NCBI GenBank assembly: GCA_037903475.1
Contig: JBAJFG010000079.1
Location: forward strand, 248,001-312,000
DNA length: 64,000 nt
Source: Ancylostoma caninum
Lineage: Eukaryota > Nematoda > Chromadorea > Rhabditida > Ancylostomatidae
Direction of reading: 5' to 3'
The notes under the pieces were generated by a model that saw only the letters and a list, made by a program, of their open reading frames with translations, searched no databases and was not told the origin of the DNA. Made by a program: the position numbers and the translations under genes. This document shows, piece by piece, positions 38,369 through 49,052 of this stretch. How positions within the stretch are numbered: the stretch's first letter is position 1; each line of letters opens with the position of its first letter.

Positions 38369-38912
38369 CAGGGGGGGGGGGCCATAAGTTATTGTACAAC
38401 GTTTGCTCATTTATTTCTCCACCAGCAACACATGGATTATCCTGCTCTTTTCGCTGCCGAATAGAGCAGGGATCAAAGTATCTTACAGTTAAAACCCGGT
38501 TTCCCGGGAGAGTTTTGCTTTGGAGCAGTTGGACTTAGAACAGGTTTTTGAAAAAAGCGGGTTGATGTGGAAATTTTTTACGAAAAATCCACCAAATCTC
38601 TAAAGTGGGGTGTACTGCTTAGATGCATCTTAAAGAGCAAAGAATGCTCTTTCTAAAAATATCAAACTGTTTTTGTGGCTGTTTTGCTCGGAAATTGCGG
38701 GCAGAGTTAGTGCATTTTGCGGCACCGAAAGTCTGCAATGAATGTTTCCGATAAACTTTTTTCGTTATCTTGGAAGTATCCAGGAGGTTTTTGTGATCAA
38801 AAGATAGAGCAAATCCAGCTCTATTAAACAGTGCCTAGTGCGGCAAAAAATATTTTACTACTGCGGAGAAATGGGCCAGCAAACGTTGTACAATAACTTA
38901 TGGCCCCCCCTG
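38369..38912. mobile_element. Tc1-like MITE with poly-G in its TIRs
   Basis: The left end is CAG followed by a run of G and CCATAAGTTATTGTACAACG; the right end is its reverse complement with a shorter C run. The inverted repeats are about 45 nt and the element is flanked by TA on both sides (38,367-38,368; 38,913-38,914). The CAG...CTG termini and TA duplication suggest Tc1/mariner-superfamily mobilisation. The 544-bp interior has no coding capacity. The unequal G-run length between the ends points to replication slippage. Confidence 0.85.
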
Positions 38913-38914
38913 TA

Positions 38915-39368
38915 TGCCACTCACGATATGGAGAGCTCCAGCTGTTAACTACGGTAACATTGTGGCCAGCTCTGAACCTGTCCTAAGGGCGGAATCGGGC
39001 ATTAATTTGCTATTAGTTGATTTGATTTTCACAGCTAATCCCTTCTCTTTTGAAAAAGAATCTTTGAGTAATGAAATAAAGACCGGTATTCTGAGGTATT
39101 TGGCGATATTCTGTGCTGTATCAATGTATAGAAGTGGGATCGAATGCTCGAGGTTCGAGAACGACTGTGAGCTTTAACTTTGATGTGCTTTACAATAGCA
39201 ACTGCACTATACACTACACCACTGTCGTTGTATCCGTATATATAGAAGTGAAAGTTTGTTTGTGTGTTTGCGTGCATGTTTGGGAAAGAAACCACGGATG
39301 ATTAACAGATCCGAACGAAATTCTGCATGCTGGTCCACCATAGGCAGGCGGAGGTTATGAGCTAATTC
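38915..39368. other. Intergenic, nothing identified
   Basis: AT-rich DNA with short chance frames; no repeat ends or exon signals recognised. Confidence 0.35.
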
Positions 39369-39383
39369 TTGCCGAAATTATTG

Positions 39384-39800
39384 ACTGGCTTATCGATTGT
39401 ATATTTTATCAGTTTTCATTATTTTTGCCCTGGTTCTAGGAGGACATGTGTGTTATACTTCTTCAATATGCTGAGCACGAAAATGACAAGTACTTCGGGC
39501 GGCAGTATCGATTCATTGGTTTTATCGATTTCTTCCAATTTTATTCAATGGTCGGTCACGACATTTCTTCTAGGGTTTCCCAAAGCGCTGAACAGAAATG
39601 CGAAAAACATCTTGTGTGTCTCAGTGGCGGCTTATCGATTTATTGATTCCTTCAATTTCTACTTCTGCCCGGGCGAACAAGAACATGTCTTCTGGGCTTC
39701 TCCGATGCGCTGAACACGAATATAACGACAATTTTGCACGAAGTTATGGATTTTGGCTTGATCGACTTTCCCGCTTTCGTGCAGGTGAAAAAGGGCTACC
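39384..39800 (+). repeat. Diverged tandem array, about 120-bp units
   Basis: Three units plus a partial fourth share GGCTTATCGATT / CAATTT.TACTTCTGCCCGGG / ACATGTCTTCTGGGCTTCTC / CGCTGAACACGAA at similar spacing, starting near 39,384, 39,505, 39,628 and 39,750. Identity is moderate, so this is an old array. Several frames through it are open, including 39,598-40,011, but the units do not keep a shared frame. A degenerate coding repeat cannot be excluded. Confidence 0.5.
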
Positions 39801-41217
39801 AAGTTTGCTTCATATGGTGATCACCGAAATGATGAGCAATCCGAATGAATGTATTGGTATTGCTATCCGCAGCAGCGCGAAAAGCCGGGTGTCGAAATGC
39901 GAGTTCTTTTCCGAAACGGTCAATGATCGGCTCTTCCTTTGCGAAAATGAAGCAAGGAAAGGAGGGTTGAAGAGAAGGATTACAAGTCTTGCTTATGAAG
40001 CTCCATTCTAACGTAGCAAGCGCTAGCAAGCAGAAGTATTTCCACGGAGAGGTAACAATAATAAAAAAGGAATCACATTTTGGAGCAGCAGGCGCAGCTG
40101 CGACTGGTGAAGAATGTTGCAAATGTCACGGAATTGGAGCTAACAGTTCCTCCCATCTAGACTGAGCTCTGTATCTCCTCGCATTTTACCGCTTTTCCTT
40201 TGTGCTTCAGTCAGTCCATAAATTAGGAGTTGCGTGAAGCGCTCTAAAGCGGTTATTTATAGCTCATAGAACGCCTTCAAACAGTGAAAATCAAAGATAT
40301 TCATCACACGGGGTTGTAAAACTCTCAAGCAAAGCCGGGTATGCTGTATGATTCCCTCCATTTTTCATTTTTTCTTACGAGAATTTCGGTAGACATAACG
40401 TCTACTATTGATTTCTACGTATTTCACAATGTGCTAGAAGCGTCAGCTCATACTTTTTGCCGCATCGCTAAAAGTGGGACTCATTTGATGGAATGTGAAG
40501 GGACGTTTTCCGGAAAAGGCACGTAGCACCAGCTCAGAAAGCTTTTTTTCTAGAAAGGATGTGAAGAGAACCACTGAGAGTATTCCATCAGCGGTCTGCT
40601 TCGTAGCAGCGTTTCTCGAGCATTTGTGATGCGAGATGTGATGACTGTATTTACAAAAAGTTACTAAGGATTGTGCCGTCATTGTCTCCAGAAAGTAACC
40701 CCAAGATTGATGCCATTGCTTTCAAAAATAAAGAATGATCTGGTTTGTTTGTCAGCCGGACTTATACATGCACCTTCGTGATCACCTCAAGGTCCCATAA
40801 TTGATAAGTTTTACTTTGAACTTTGGAGTCTTTTCGTTCACAAAACCGCAACTTCTTACAATATTAGAACGAAATCCACTTTGCATTAACCGTTTATTAG
40901 AACTCCGTCAATGACTGCAATTATTAAAATATTACATTCAAGAAACTCTCAGAGGCAATAGTTACTACTTAATTAAGAAAAATGTAGAACTGATATAATG
41001 ATCATTCGATCAAAAGCAAGTGCTGAGAGGAAAACACACATGCTTAGCATGTTTGTGGATAGAAAGCCCTACAGAATTATTTTTTAAGCGTATACCTAGT
41101 GGAATTCAACAAATACCTACGGCTTTGTTATCGAATTGTCGAATGGAAATCCAGTCAACATCAAAATAAGAAATACATGACAGAGATAAACAAGACATCC
41201 TTTTCAGATACAAGAGC
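39801..41217. other. Region downstream of the DUF268 gene
   Basis: No separate gene supported. The part from about 40,890 to 41,217 is the presumptive 3' flank of the DUF268 gene and is also present, diverged, at 58,748-59,039. A minus-strand AATAAA (plus-strand TTTATT at 40,893-40,898) lies about 320 nt beyond the stop codon and could be its polyadenylation signal. Frames at 40,341-40,682 are unrecognised. Confidence 0.4.
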
Positions 41218-44200
41218 CTAGACTTTTTTAAGAACGTAAATGTCTTGAAGGTGCTTGTCTACAGTCTCGAAATCTTCTCGTCTCGGATGTTGTGGGTAGG
41301 GGCTGTTATCGCGATATGTAGCTATCCATTTGAAACCTTGAGAGCATTATGTTAGCAATCAATTACAAATAGAATTACTTCACCTTCTATCTGCAATCTT
41401 ACCTGTCATGATCATCGCTAGTCTCATTCGTCCATAGTAGCGATGTGCATTATACTTTATCGCATCTTTGCCGCGAGGAAAACCAACGAAAAATAGACCT
41501 CAATTAGGTAAGGTCAGTTAAATTCAGATTCCGCCTGCAGAAATAGAGTTAACATGAATATGAAGTAAACGGGATGGTTTCGGCAAAACTTCCAGGTTAT
41601 TTTCATCTTTAGAACAGAGATTATAAAAAGTGTTCCCCTAATCCCGAAGAAGTCGCTAAGTATGCTACATCAGTAACGTATCGTATCTAAACAGATAGCG
41701 ACTATAAAAACGATTTGTACAGTCCTTGTCGAAAAGATAGACGGATTCCGTGCCTGCAGAAACGCGGAGGGATCTGCACGACGGATACGGGGAGAGCATG
41801 CTCCAGGTGAGAGGGTCCGGTAGGTCCCGCCGCGATTCTGCAGCGCAACGCTATGAAACCGCACGCGCAATCCGTCTATCTTTTCGACAAGGACTGTACC
41901 TTTAAGACACAAGCGCTTGCATCGATTTTATTGAGAACCTGAGGATGCAAACTTTGAAGACCAAGCAAGACATCGTTGGATTGCAAACCTGCGACAACAG
42001 CAGATTGCTGATCTGATTATTTGAAATTGCCTACCAAAAATCTGCCAATACTTGCGATCTCAGTTATTGTTGTAGCGGCATGCAATACTTACTATACAGG
42101 GTGTGGCAAAAGTATTGTCCGCTTGAAATGGCTCGTGAAAACCTCGGTATTTGGCATAGATGTGACGAGTTTGTCCATAACATATAGAAAACAATATGTC
42201 GGACAATATAATACTATGTCCGGTCAGTTTTATCTTCATTCTTGACAGCAGCTCTGAGGAATGCACAACGGAAACGTAGGTGATGCGCAGTAGATATCGT
42301 CGTCGATTTCATCCACTATTTCTTCTAAACAATCCACGTGCAAGTCCATACTCTGGTGCGGTGTAGCACATGCTTGCTCCTTCGAAGGCCCATGTGGTAC
42401 AATCCAATTGTTGGAAACTCGAGGAGTACGGTGGTCGCTAATTTGGAACTGGAGAGCTCACGAATGACTTCTTGTGCAGAACCCCTTCGCTGTCTCGACA
42501 ATGTAAGCAGGAGAAAAATCTTCTCAGAAAAGGGAAGGTCCACTTCCAAATCTATAATCGATCCTACGGGCAGTGCGCTTCAGCTGAATATCGTTTTTCG
42601 GTCATGCGGTAATTTTGGCGCTAGAACCAAAAGAAACAATATGAAGCTCCTCTGCGGCGTTAACAAATAAGGAAACAAAGGTAAACTTTAGCAGAGACTG
42701 GAGCAGCTGGAACGTTTCATTAGCGGATTTGTCTAAGGCTCAACATGTACTATTTCCTAGCACTGTTTCCATTCCACAAAAACATCTCAGGAAAAACTCT
42801 GGATCAAGTCAAAGATGACTACTTGGCTGGTAGTAAACCCCGTGATGTGAACTCTCGGCTGCCAACATGTCGTGACATTCTCGTTCACATTTGTCGCGAG
42901 ATGTTCATGAACTTCCTATAATAAAGCGTGTGTTCACGCTGATGTCGTGTCGCGACATAGTTGGAAGCTCAGTTCAATGACATTCTCACGAATGTGGTCG
43001 CGATCCACGTTCATGACCTCGTGGTCATGAGGCGCAGACGGCCAAAGTTAGGGGAAATAGTGTGCGATTCAACGAGGTGCGATGTCGCGAACCCGAACGG
43101 AGTTTGTGGACGTCCAGTTCGTTGACAACGGTCAGGCATCGGCACAGGCCTCTGGTCAAGATCAAAACGAAGTTTCGTGAAACAGAGCAGATTTACGCAG
43201 CTCTCAAGCCTTCGTCCACATCGCTTGTTTTGCCCAGTTGCAAGCTCAACATGCAGTTCGATATGGAGACACAAAATGACTGGATTTCCAGATATCCGAA
43301 CCATATTGAGCACCCTTGATCTTTTGAGATCTGCGAAGTAGATGATAAACAAGCCGTAAAAACAATCCACAATAAAGTGATCTTTATGGATTATCGACAA
43401 GGATATCCTTCTTTCAGCGTACAGGACAAATAAATAGCGGCTACGCGGCAAAAATGAGCAAAATCACAAAGAGAACACGAAACATGCAGAGCGGAAGTTT
43501 CATATACAACTGACACTGGGGAGCTGTTCAGTTGCTTGAATAGCGTGTCTCGGCACGAATTTCAAAAAAGAATTTTGCAAACTGAGGAAAGGTTAACACC
43601 CGTGAAGTCCAGTCTTCCTAGAATGCTTCAAAATTCGCAGTGGAAGAAAAGAGAAGATTGTACTGTAACTGTCTGAGAAACCGCACCAAACTTATGCACC
43701 TGGCTAGAAATATGTGGCGAGAAGACCTCAGACCCTCTCGAAGCTCATCTGTGACAGTTTTCCATTCATTTAGGAGGCATAAGCAAAGCTAATTCCACAT
43801 CCAAATTTGTCACAAAGTGGATACACGTACTGCTATGGTTTTGCAAAAGGGTTGAAATGAACTGGGATCGAACCCCGCTAACACAGTAGTGTTCTTCATC
43901 GGCAATCACGCTAACTGCTGCGCCATAAGCACATGCTTTTCCTGCTGAAGGGTTCAACGAAGACACATTGATTCGCGAACCGCGCCTCAATGTCGCGAGA
44001 TTCTCGCGAGGTGTTCGCAGATGTCGCGAATCTAGTGCCAACGCGTTCGCATCTTGGCTGTCGCGACATGGGGCGTTTACTACCGGCCCTTCTTGCATCG
44101 CAGTAGTGAAGTCTTCTCCCGTCTTGTCCGTTGACGACTGCCAAAATTAGGGATCAAATGGATTGAATACATGTGTGCCTTAGTTTGACGTTGTTCTGAG

Positions 44201-47200
44201 ATTATAGGCGGCAGAACGGTTACACTTGGTCTTCTATCCAATTTAGATTTTCTATATAATACATGTATCACAAAAGGCGGTAAATACTGTTGCCGCACCC
44301 CGTATAGTTGGCAAGGATCTACCTAACTGATGAGTGCTAAATTGATGAAAACGTTGCGTTGAGCCGAGTTATAACGCTTTGAACTGGAGTCCATCTCGGT
44401 AGTTAATTTCCCACCAGCCTAACACTTGCAGAATCAAAGTGTACAGAGACCCCGATATTGACACTGTAACGTACATTGAGAAAAAACGAGGTAGGAATTT
44501 TTTACCTTTCGGTTCTCATACGCTCTCTCTGTAAAATCTGCGCATTACGTCTTAATATTATCAGCTTGCATCACTGTGACACGACTCTACTGGATATTTG
44601 TGTAGCCAAATTTCTCACAGTACTTGGTAGAATTCGGTGGTATCAAGTCGCCGCGTACCAGAAAAAATGCCTTGGAAGTGTTTCTTCAGTTATTGTGGGG
44701 CGAACTCGCAGAATGAGACAGCAAGGCGCAGTGCGCGAAGAGGAATTAACACCTCTAGAGAGTAATCGCATGATCCACTTTGGCTCGCATTGCAGGGCCT
44801 ATCCCTCTGTCCCATCATAAATATTGGCAAGATGTGGTTAATTGTGAATAGACATCAAGGAAGAAGTTATACCTCCTTTTTTCAGCAAGCACATAACTTT
44901 GAGAACCTCCCGCAAATCCCCAATAGGATCAAGTGGATCACCGTACCTGAAACATTTGGAATAAAACCTGCTGTGGACAACCTTCACAACCTCTCGCAAA
45001 TACCAGAGTTACCTCCCCAGTCCACTGTGTTCGATCGACGAGAATGTTATGGCGAAGTCGAACTTTTCTAGGTTCCTAAATTATCCATGCCAGCAGTAAA
45101 GAAAGAAATATTTCTTTTTTCGCTCAGTCCATGGCACGTTATCATTATAAGAAGGTGAGACTCACTCTTTCCATCGCTCTGCAAACTCAACAGGGTGAAT
45201 GTATTCGATCTTTGTCGTACCGATCATTTTGGTTTCCTGATACTCAACGGTGTATACCTTAAACATACATATATGACTTCATCTACGCACACTTATCAGC
45301 CGCGTCGCAGCGTTGAGCCTATTTCCCTTCTTCTTCCTCTTTATTTTTTAGTTTTTATTTTTACTTTTTTTGACTTACATGCAGCTTTCATGCAGGCTGG
45401 GAAAAAATCTCAAATGTGAAATGAAAAGAAGGATATGTGTTACATACGAATTGGGTGTCAGCATATGTCCTTGCGCTTTGTTTTCAGCTGCGGTTTTCGT
45501 CCCCCCCGTATTTGTGATCTTTTAGTTAATTGCCGTAAACGAATTGAAAACGCTATCCTTGATTTACGAAAATGATTCAGTTAATTCTTTTCAAATCAGC
45601 AAATTACTCAAGTTTTGGACTCGCGAAGTACAGTATTGAGCCCATGAAAAACAGCACTACCGACACTTACCTTTCCCGACATTCAGTTGAAAGTCGAAAG
45701 GCCTCGAAAGGTGCTCAAAGGACTTGTGCATGGAGTCCAGGGAGTATAGAATAGCAGATCATTGCCATCACGTCACTGCCGGAGCACACATGTGGCAATA
45801 GGGGAGATCATCGCCCTGTTAGGGGCTGATCCCCTTCTCAAGCTGGGCAAATAGTAGGAGAGGCGAGTAGACGCAGAATAAGGTACCCCGATCGTCTAAA
45901 TCTGCGTCTACTCACCTCTACCACTATTTCCACAGCATGAGAAGGCGATCGGCTTCTAAGCGATGATCCCCCGCAAATTCGTGCTCTAGCAGTGACGTGG
46001 GTGGCAATCATCTGCTACTCTCTACTCCATGGATGTAAGCTGGCATGCAATCATCACCTAAAGAGTGGATATTTTGAGTTCATCTCACCGCCATGACAGT
46101 TTACTATGGGCTTTGGTCTTGCACAGCAACCACTTTGATCGGACAAATTTCTTTCATGAAAGCATGGGATTGCTCGACAGAAATCGTATAAGCTAGATGG
46201 GCATCATACTTCTCAAATGCGCCGATACGATTAAAATAAAGCAATTCAGCAGGAGTCCAATCGCACTGGCTCAGTGTTCGTACACCAGGCAGCGCCCGGA
46301 TTCGCATTGCCAAGTTCATCAAACTGGTTCGTTGAAGGCTTGGATAATAATTGTTCCCCATTTTATCCTACCGAGCGTGCGCGTTCAAAGATTTTCGGAT
46401 TCTTGATTCTCCCGAGCAGATAGCCACCATCTTTACACTTATTATCGATTAAGTGAGCAAAATCGGGCGCTGCTGCACTTTCTCTTCAAAGAAAAGAAGA
46501 AAGAGATACTAAAGACGCCTCCCCAAAATTTCCCATAAATGGAAAAGTTGGAAGCTGTTCTGCAGTAGTTTTTATCATTATGTTATCACCCATTTTGCAC
46601 GGAAAAGGCTTTTGGAAATGTCTAGTTACCTCATGATGAACCGGCCAAAGCATCTCCTACCTTACAATGGAAGAAAATTAACGAAATGTCTACATAATCA
46701 ATCTGCGTTGCTCAAAAATGTGCTCCTGCATCCAGGAAGCATAGAGAAAAAACTTCTCGATTCTGTAGCATGTTCCAAAATTTGAAATGATTTCGTCTGT
46801 ACTACATGTATGACTGCAGGCGCAATCTTGTTCACCTTTCTGGCACCGCTTCGCAGAGCTTGAACTTCTATCCAAGGATGTTGTGAACCGATGACGAAGC
46901 CCTCCATGTTGTGTAGGGGATATCCTCTCAAAGCATAGTATACCACGACTGAAAAGCATAACATTGATGTTAGTTCGTAATTATCTGCAGGTGAATAAGT
47001 GACTCACGGCCTTCGTGATCATACTGTATCACTTCATTTCTTGGTGCTTTCATAAGCTGTTCTATGTTATCCCATATGACCTCTTTTGGGACTGCGGTAT
47101 CATTGTAGTATGCGTTCTATAATTTGACAAAAATGGCATCCAGTTATGCCAGGACACTCATAGTTCGTCCCTCCTGTTATATACTGCTCTTTACAATCAT

Positions 47201-47720
47201 TATCTTTGGTATTGAGATGAACCAATGTGTATGTGTGGATATCTTAGTAAACGATGTGACATTCGCAACCCCATAAATGAACTGTTTTGAGTGACTATCT
47301 TCGAAATCAAAATAACGTAAATGACATTTCTGCTCAACAATGGTAGTTATCTTGAACATCGCGACGCGTACCTTGTACAGTGTTGAATAGCCGTTTAGCA
47401 AGTAAGCGTTTCTTTGGGTTTCTTCAATCTCCCTGGGAGGATCGGCAGGAACAGGCCTTCTAGCAATGTTGATCCAGTCGTAGAAGATCTGAAATAGCTC
47501 CGCATTGAATATGGCGTTAGCAGGATGAAATCACACATAACACCATTGAAATCAATAGAACGAATAAACTTTGGGAACCTTTGCGCATGAAGGTCTCACA
47601 ATGAAGTCCAGCCTTGGGATTGGAAAGGAATTCTCCACTATTTTATAATTGTTCGGTTGGAAAACATTTCGATCGATCTCATCGTATGTTACAACGCCTT
47701 TCGCTGTAAGTATGGTTTCT
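41218..47720 (-). CDS. DUF268 family protein, nine exons, 5' end missing
   Basis: Minus-strand exons: 47,720-47,579; 47,488-47,372; 47,116-47,008; 46,948-46,836; 45,257-45,166; 45,075-45,013; 44,946-44,873; 41,498-41,403; 41,336-41,218 (stop TAG 41,218-41,220). All introns begin GT and end AG, and every junction keeps frame, giving about 308 codons. Diagnostic motifs in order: GLVVYYALRGYP, VIGSQHPWIEVQALRSGARK, YTVEYQETK, HPVEFAERW, FSSIEHSGLGRYGDPLDPIG, DAIKYNAHRYYGRMRLAM, and a C-terminus ending DIYVLKKV. These match DUF268 (PF03269), an uncharacterised family known chiefly from nematodes. The glycine- and acid-rich core recalls SAM-dependent methyltransferases, but that is inference. Upstream exon(s) with the start codon and any signal anchor were not found. 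Introns four (1,578 bp) and seven (3,374 bp) carry transposons. Confidence 0.88.
41717..41899. repeat. Hairpin MITE in intron seven of the DUF268 gene
   Basis: The arms GTACAGTCCTTGTCGAAAAG... (41,717-41,747) and 41,869-41,899 are perfect inverted repeats of about 31 nt. The 183-bp element has a GC-rich loop including GGTCCGGTAGGTCCCGCCGC. A related loop motif (GAGTAGGTCCCGCCGCACTG) occurs at about 22,065. The right arm is followed by TTTAA. No coding capacity. Confidence 0.85.
42098..44302. mobile_element. Probable Tc1-like element in intron seven of the DUF268 gene
   Basis: The left end TA|CAGGGTGTGGCAAAAGTATT matches the right end read on the minus strand, TA|CGGGGTGCGGCAACAGTATT, with a few differences. 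The TA flanks and length of about 2.2 kb are compatible with a Tc1-like transposon. Coding is poorly preserved: the minus frame at 42,325-42,549 has a weakly helix-turn-helix-like stretch, and the 146-codon minus frame at 43,011-43,451 is not recognised. The interior also holds repeated TGTCGCGACA-type palindromes and a tRNA-like segment. Autonomy is unlikely. Confidence 0.5.
43858..43938 (-). other. tRNA-like sequence (possible SINE head or tRNA pseudogene)
   Basis: On the minus strand a box A-like TGGCGCAGCAGTTAGCG is followed 37 nt later by a box B-like GGGGTTCGATCCC. The D stem GCGC/GCGT pairs, but the acceptor and anticodon stems do not, so it is not a functional tRNA. Tail and full extent are undetermined. 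Confidence 0.4.
45729..46031. repeat. Foldback element in intron four of the DUF268 gene
   Basis: A long imperfect palindrome of 303 bp. The left arm CATGGAGTCCAGGGAGTATA... through GCGAGTAGACGCAGA mirrors the right arm TCTGCGTCTACTCACC... through TCTCTACTCCATG. Each arm is about 140 nt at roughly 80% identity. No coding capacity; it is a MITE or foldback transposon. Confidence 0.8.
46104..46361 (-). pseudogene. Possible stray DUF268-like exon fragment in intron four
   Basis: An 86-codon open frame inside the intron. Its middle part, TPAELLYF...GAFEKYDAHLAYTISVEQSH, can be aligned with the region spanning exons five and six of the surrounding gene (HPVEFAERW...LEKFDFAITFSSIEHS) with one or two indels. 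The later GLGRYGD motif is absent, and no usable GT donor follows. It could be a relic of a paralogue or a decayed duplicated exon. The similarity is short, so coincidence remains possible. Confidence 0.4.
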
Positions 47721-48970
47721 CTGGAATATTAGAGTTGTTCGTAATTTTCAAAATAGGCGGTTCAAAACATAAAAGTCAAAACAGTGGGGGTATGTCATCT
47801 CGGTCCTGGTTGGAGGACCACTATGTGATTAAATAAGAGTAATAAGTTATCATATCATTATAATCTGTTGAATTTTTGAAGCTGGAATTTCCTAATCTTT
47901 GTGAACAACGGATATCCGTGCTGGTCCTTAATTGGATTAGTTCTATAGATTCCCTTGTTTTTCGATTAGGCTGCTCCGTGGAGTTGGCAGTTTTCCAAAA
48001 GTGGTGTAACCGGGGAGTTTCTTCTAGGTGATACCTTAGTCAGATTTTTATATTTAGATTTTCATCCTATTTGAAAAATATACAAAAAGAATTGCAGACT
48101 GGCTTGATGTTAGCACTTCACATCTTGTAACTTGTCTCGAAGTTACTTTGCAGGGAAAGGATAGGGGCAACTACCTTACCAGCTTCGATCAAAATCAACT
48201 GTTAGGTTGAGGAGAAAGTAATGGAAGAAACGGCATCCAAGTCAGACTTTTATCTCTAACGTTTGAGAGGGTTTTTCCATTTTTCCCATTGAATTGAGTA
48301 TGCACCTTTCAAATCTATAACATTACTCCAAGGCATGGGTAGAACGCCGATTCTCTATTTTCAGAATTGTGCAGGTTGTGGCTGGTTATACAAAGGGACT
48401 TCCGCTCGAAAATGGTAAAAACCAACGGGCTCTTACCATGAGGAACCTCCTACTATGTCAGCATGCAAGGCCTGATCGAATCACCAGCAATAAGGAAGAC
48501 GGAGGTTTTCAAAAATTTCTTCCATTACTTTCTCCTCAACCTGATATTTCTTATTACTACTTTGTAGTTATTTTTATAATCCAGAATTTTTTGCAGAATA
48601 AAAGAAACATGACTGATAGAATCACATGCGAAAACACCTGTGTGGAATACCGTCGTCTTCATAGTCTACCTTCATTTGGGTCTCTCCCACATCCGAAAAA
48701 TCGTTGAAGCCTCTTCGGAACAGGAACATCAGTCTGAACAGTCGTTACGTTTTTAAGTCACTGTACACGAACTTTCTCAAACTTTAATACCTACAGATTT
48801 TATTTTGTACTTTACTGAAAGCTACTGAAATTTTTTAACAGTTCAAAAGGTTTCTGAATGTTCTAAATGCTTTTCTTTGTTCAATGAAACCTATAAAATT
48901 CAGTGGTCTGCGCTTATAGATATCAGTCCTCCAGAAATGGACTCTCCCACAGTATGGGTTGCCAAAAAGG

Positions 48971-49052
48971 TCTTATCTAGTGCCGGTGAAGTGGGGTAGA
49001 ACGGTGAATCACCCTTATACTCTACCCCATGATGAATTCGCACTGGATAAGA
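48971..49052. repeat. Imperfect 82-bp palindrome
   Basis: TCTTATCTAGTGCCGGTGAA...GTGGGGTAGA mirrors TCTACCCCATGATGAATTCG CACTGGATAAGA with about 30-nt arms and a 20-nt loop. It may be a short MITE or an RNA-level hairpin. Confidence 0.6.

Noticed and set aside
43011..43451. 146-codon minus-strand frame as a transposase gene
   Set aside because: Among the longest frames in the window, but no DDE motif, helix-turn-helix or family resemblance was seen, and plus-strand frames over the same DNA are about as plausible.
46698..46964. 88-codon frame read straight through as one exon
   Set aside because: Only 46,948-46,836 fits DUF268; after the GTGAAC donor the translation loses all family similarity.
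47177..47401. 74-codon minus-strand frame as an extra exon of the DUF268 gene
   Set aside because: Exons 47,488-47,372 and 47,116-47,008 join directly in phase and give the expected family sequence, so this frame is intron read-through.
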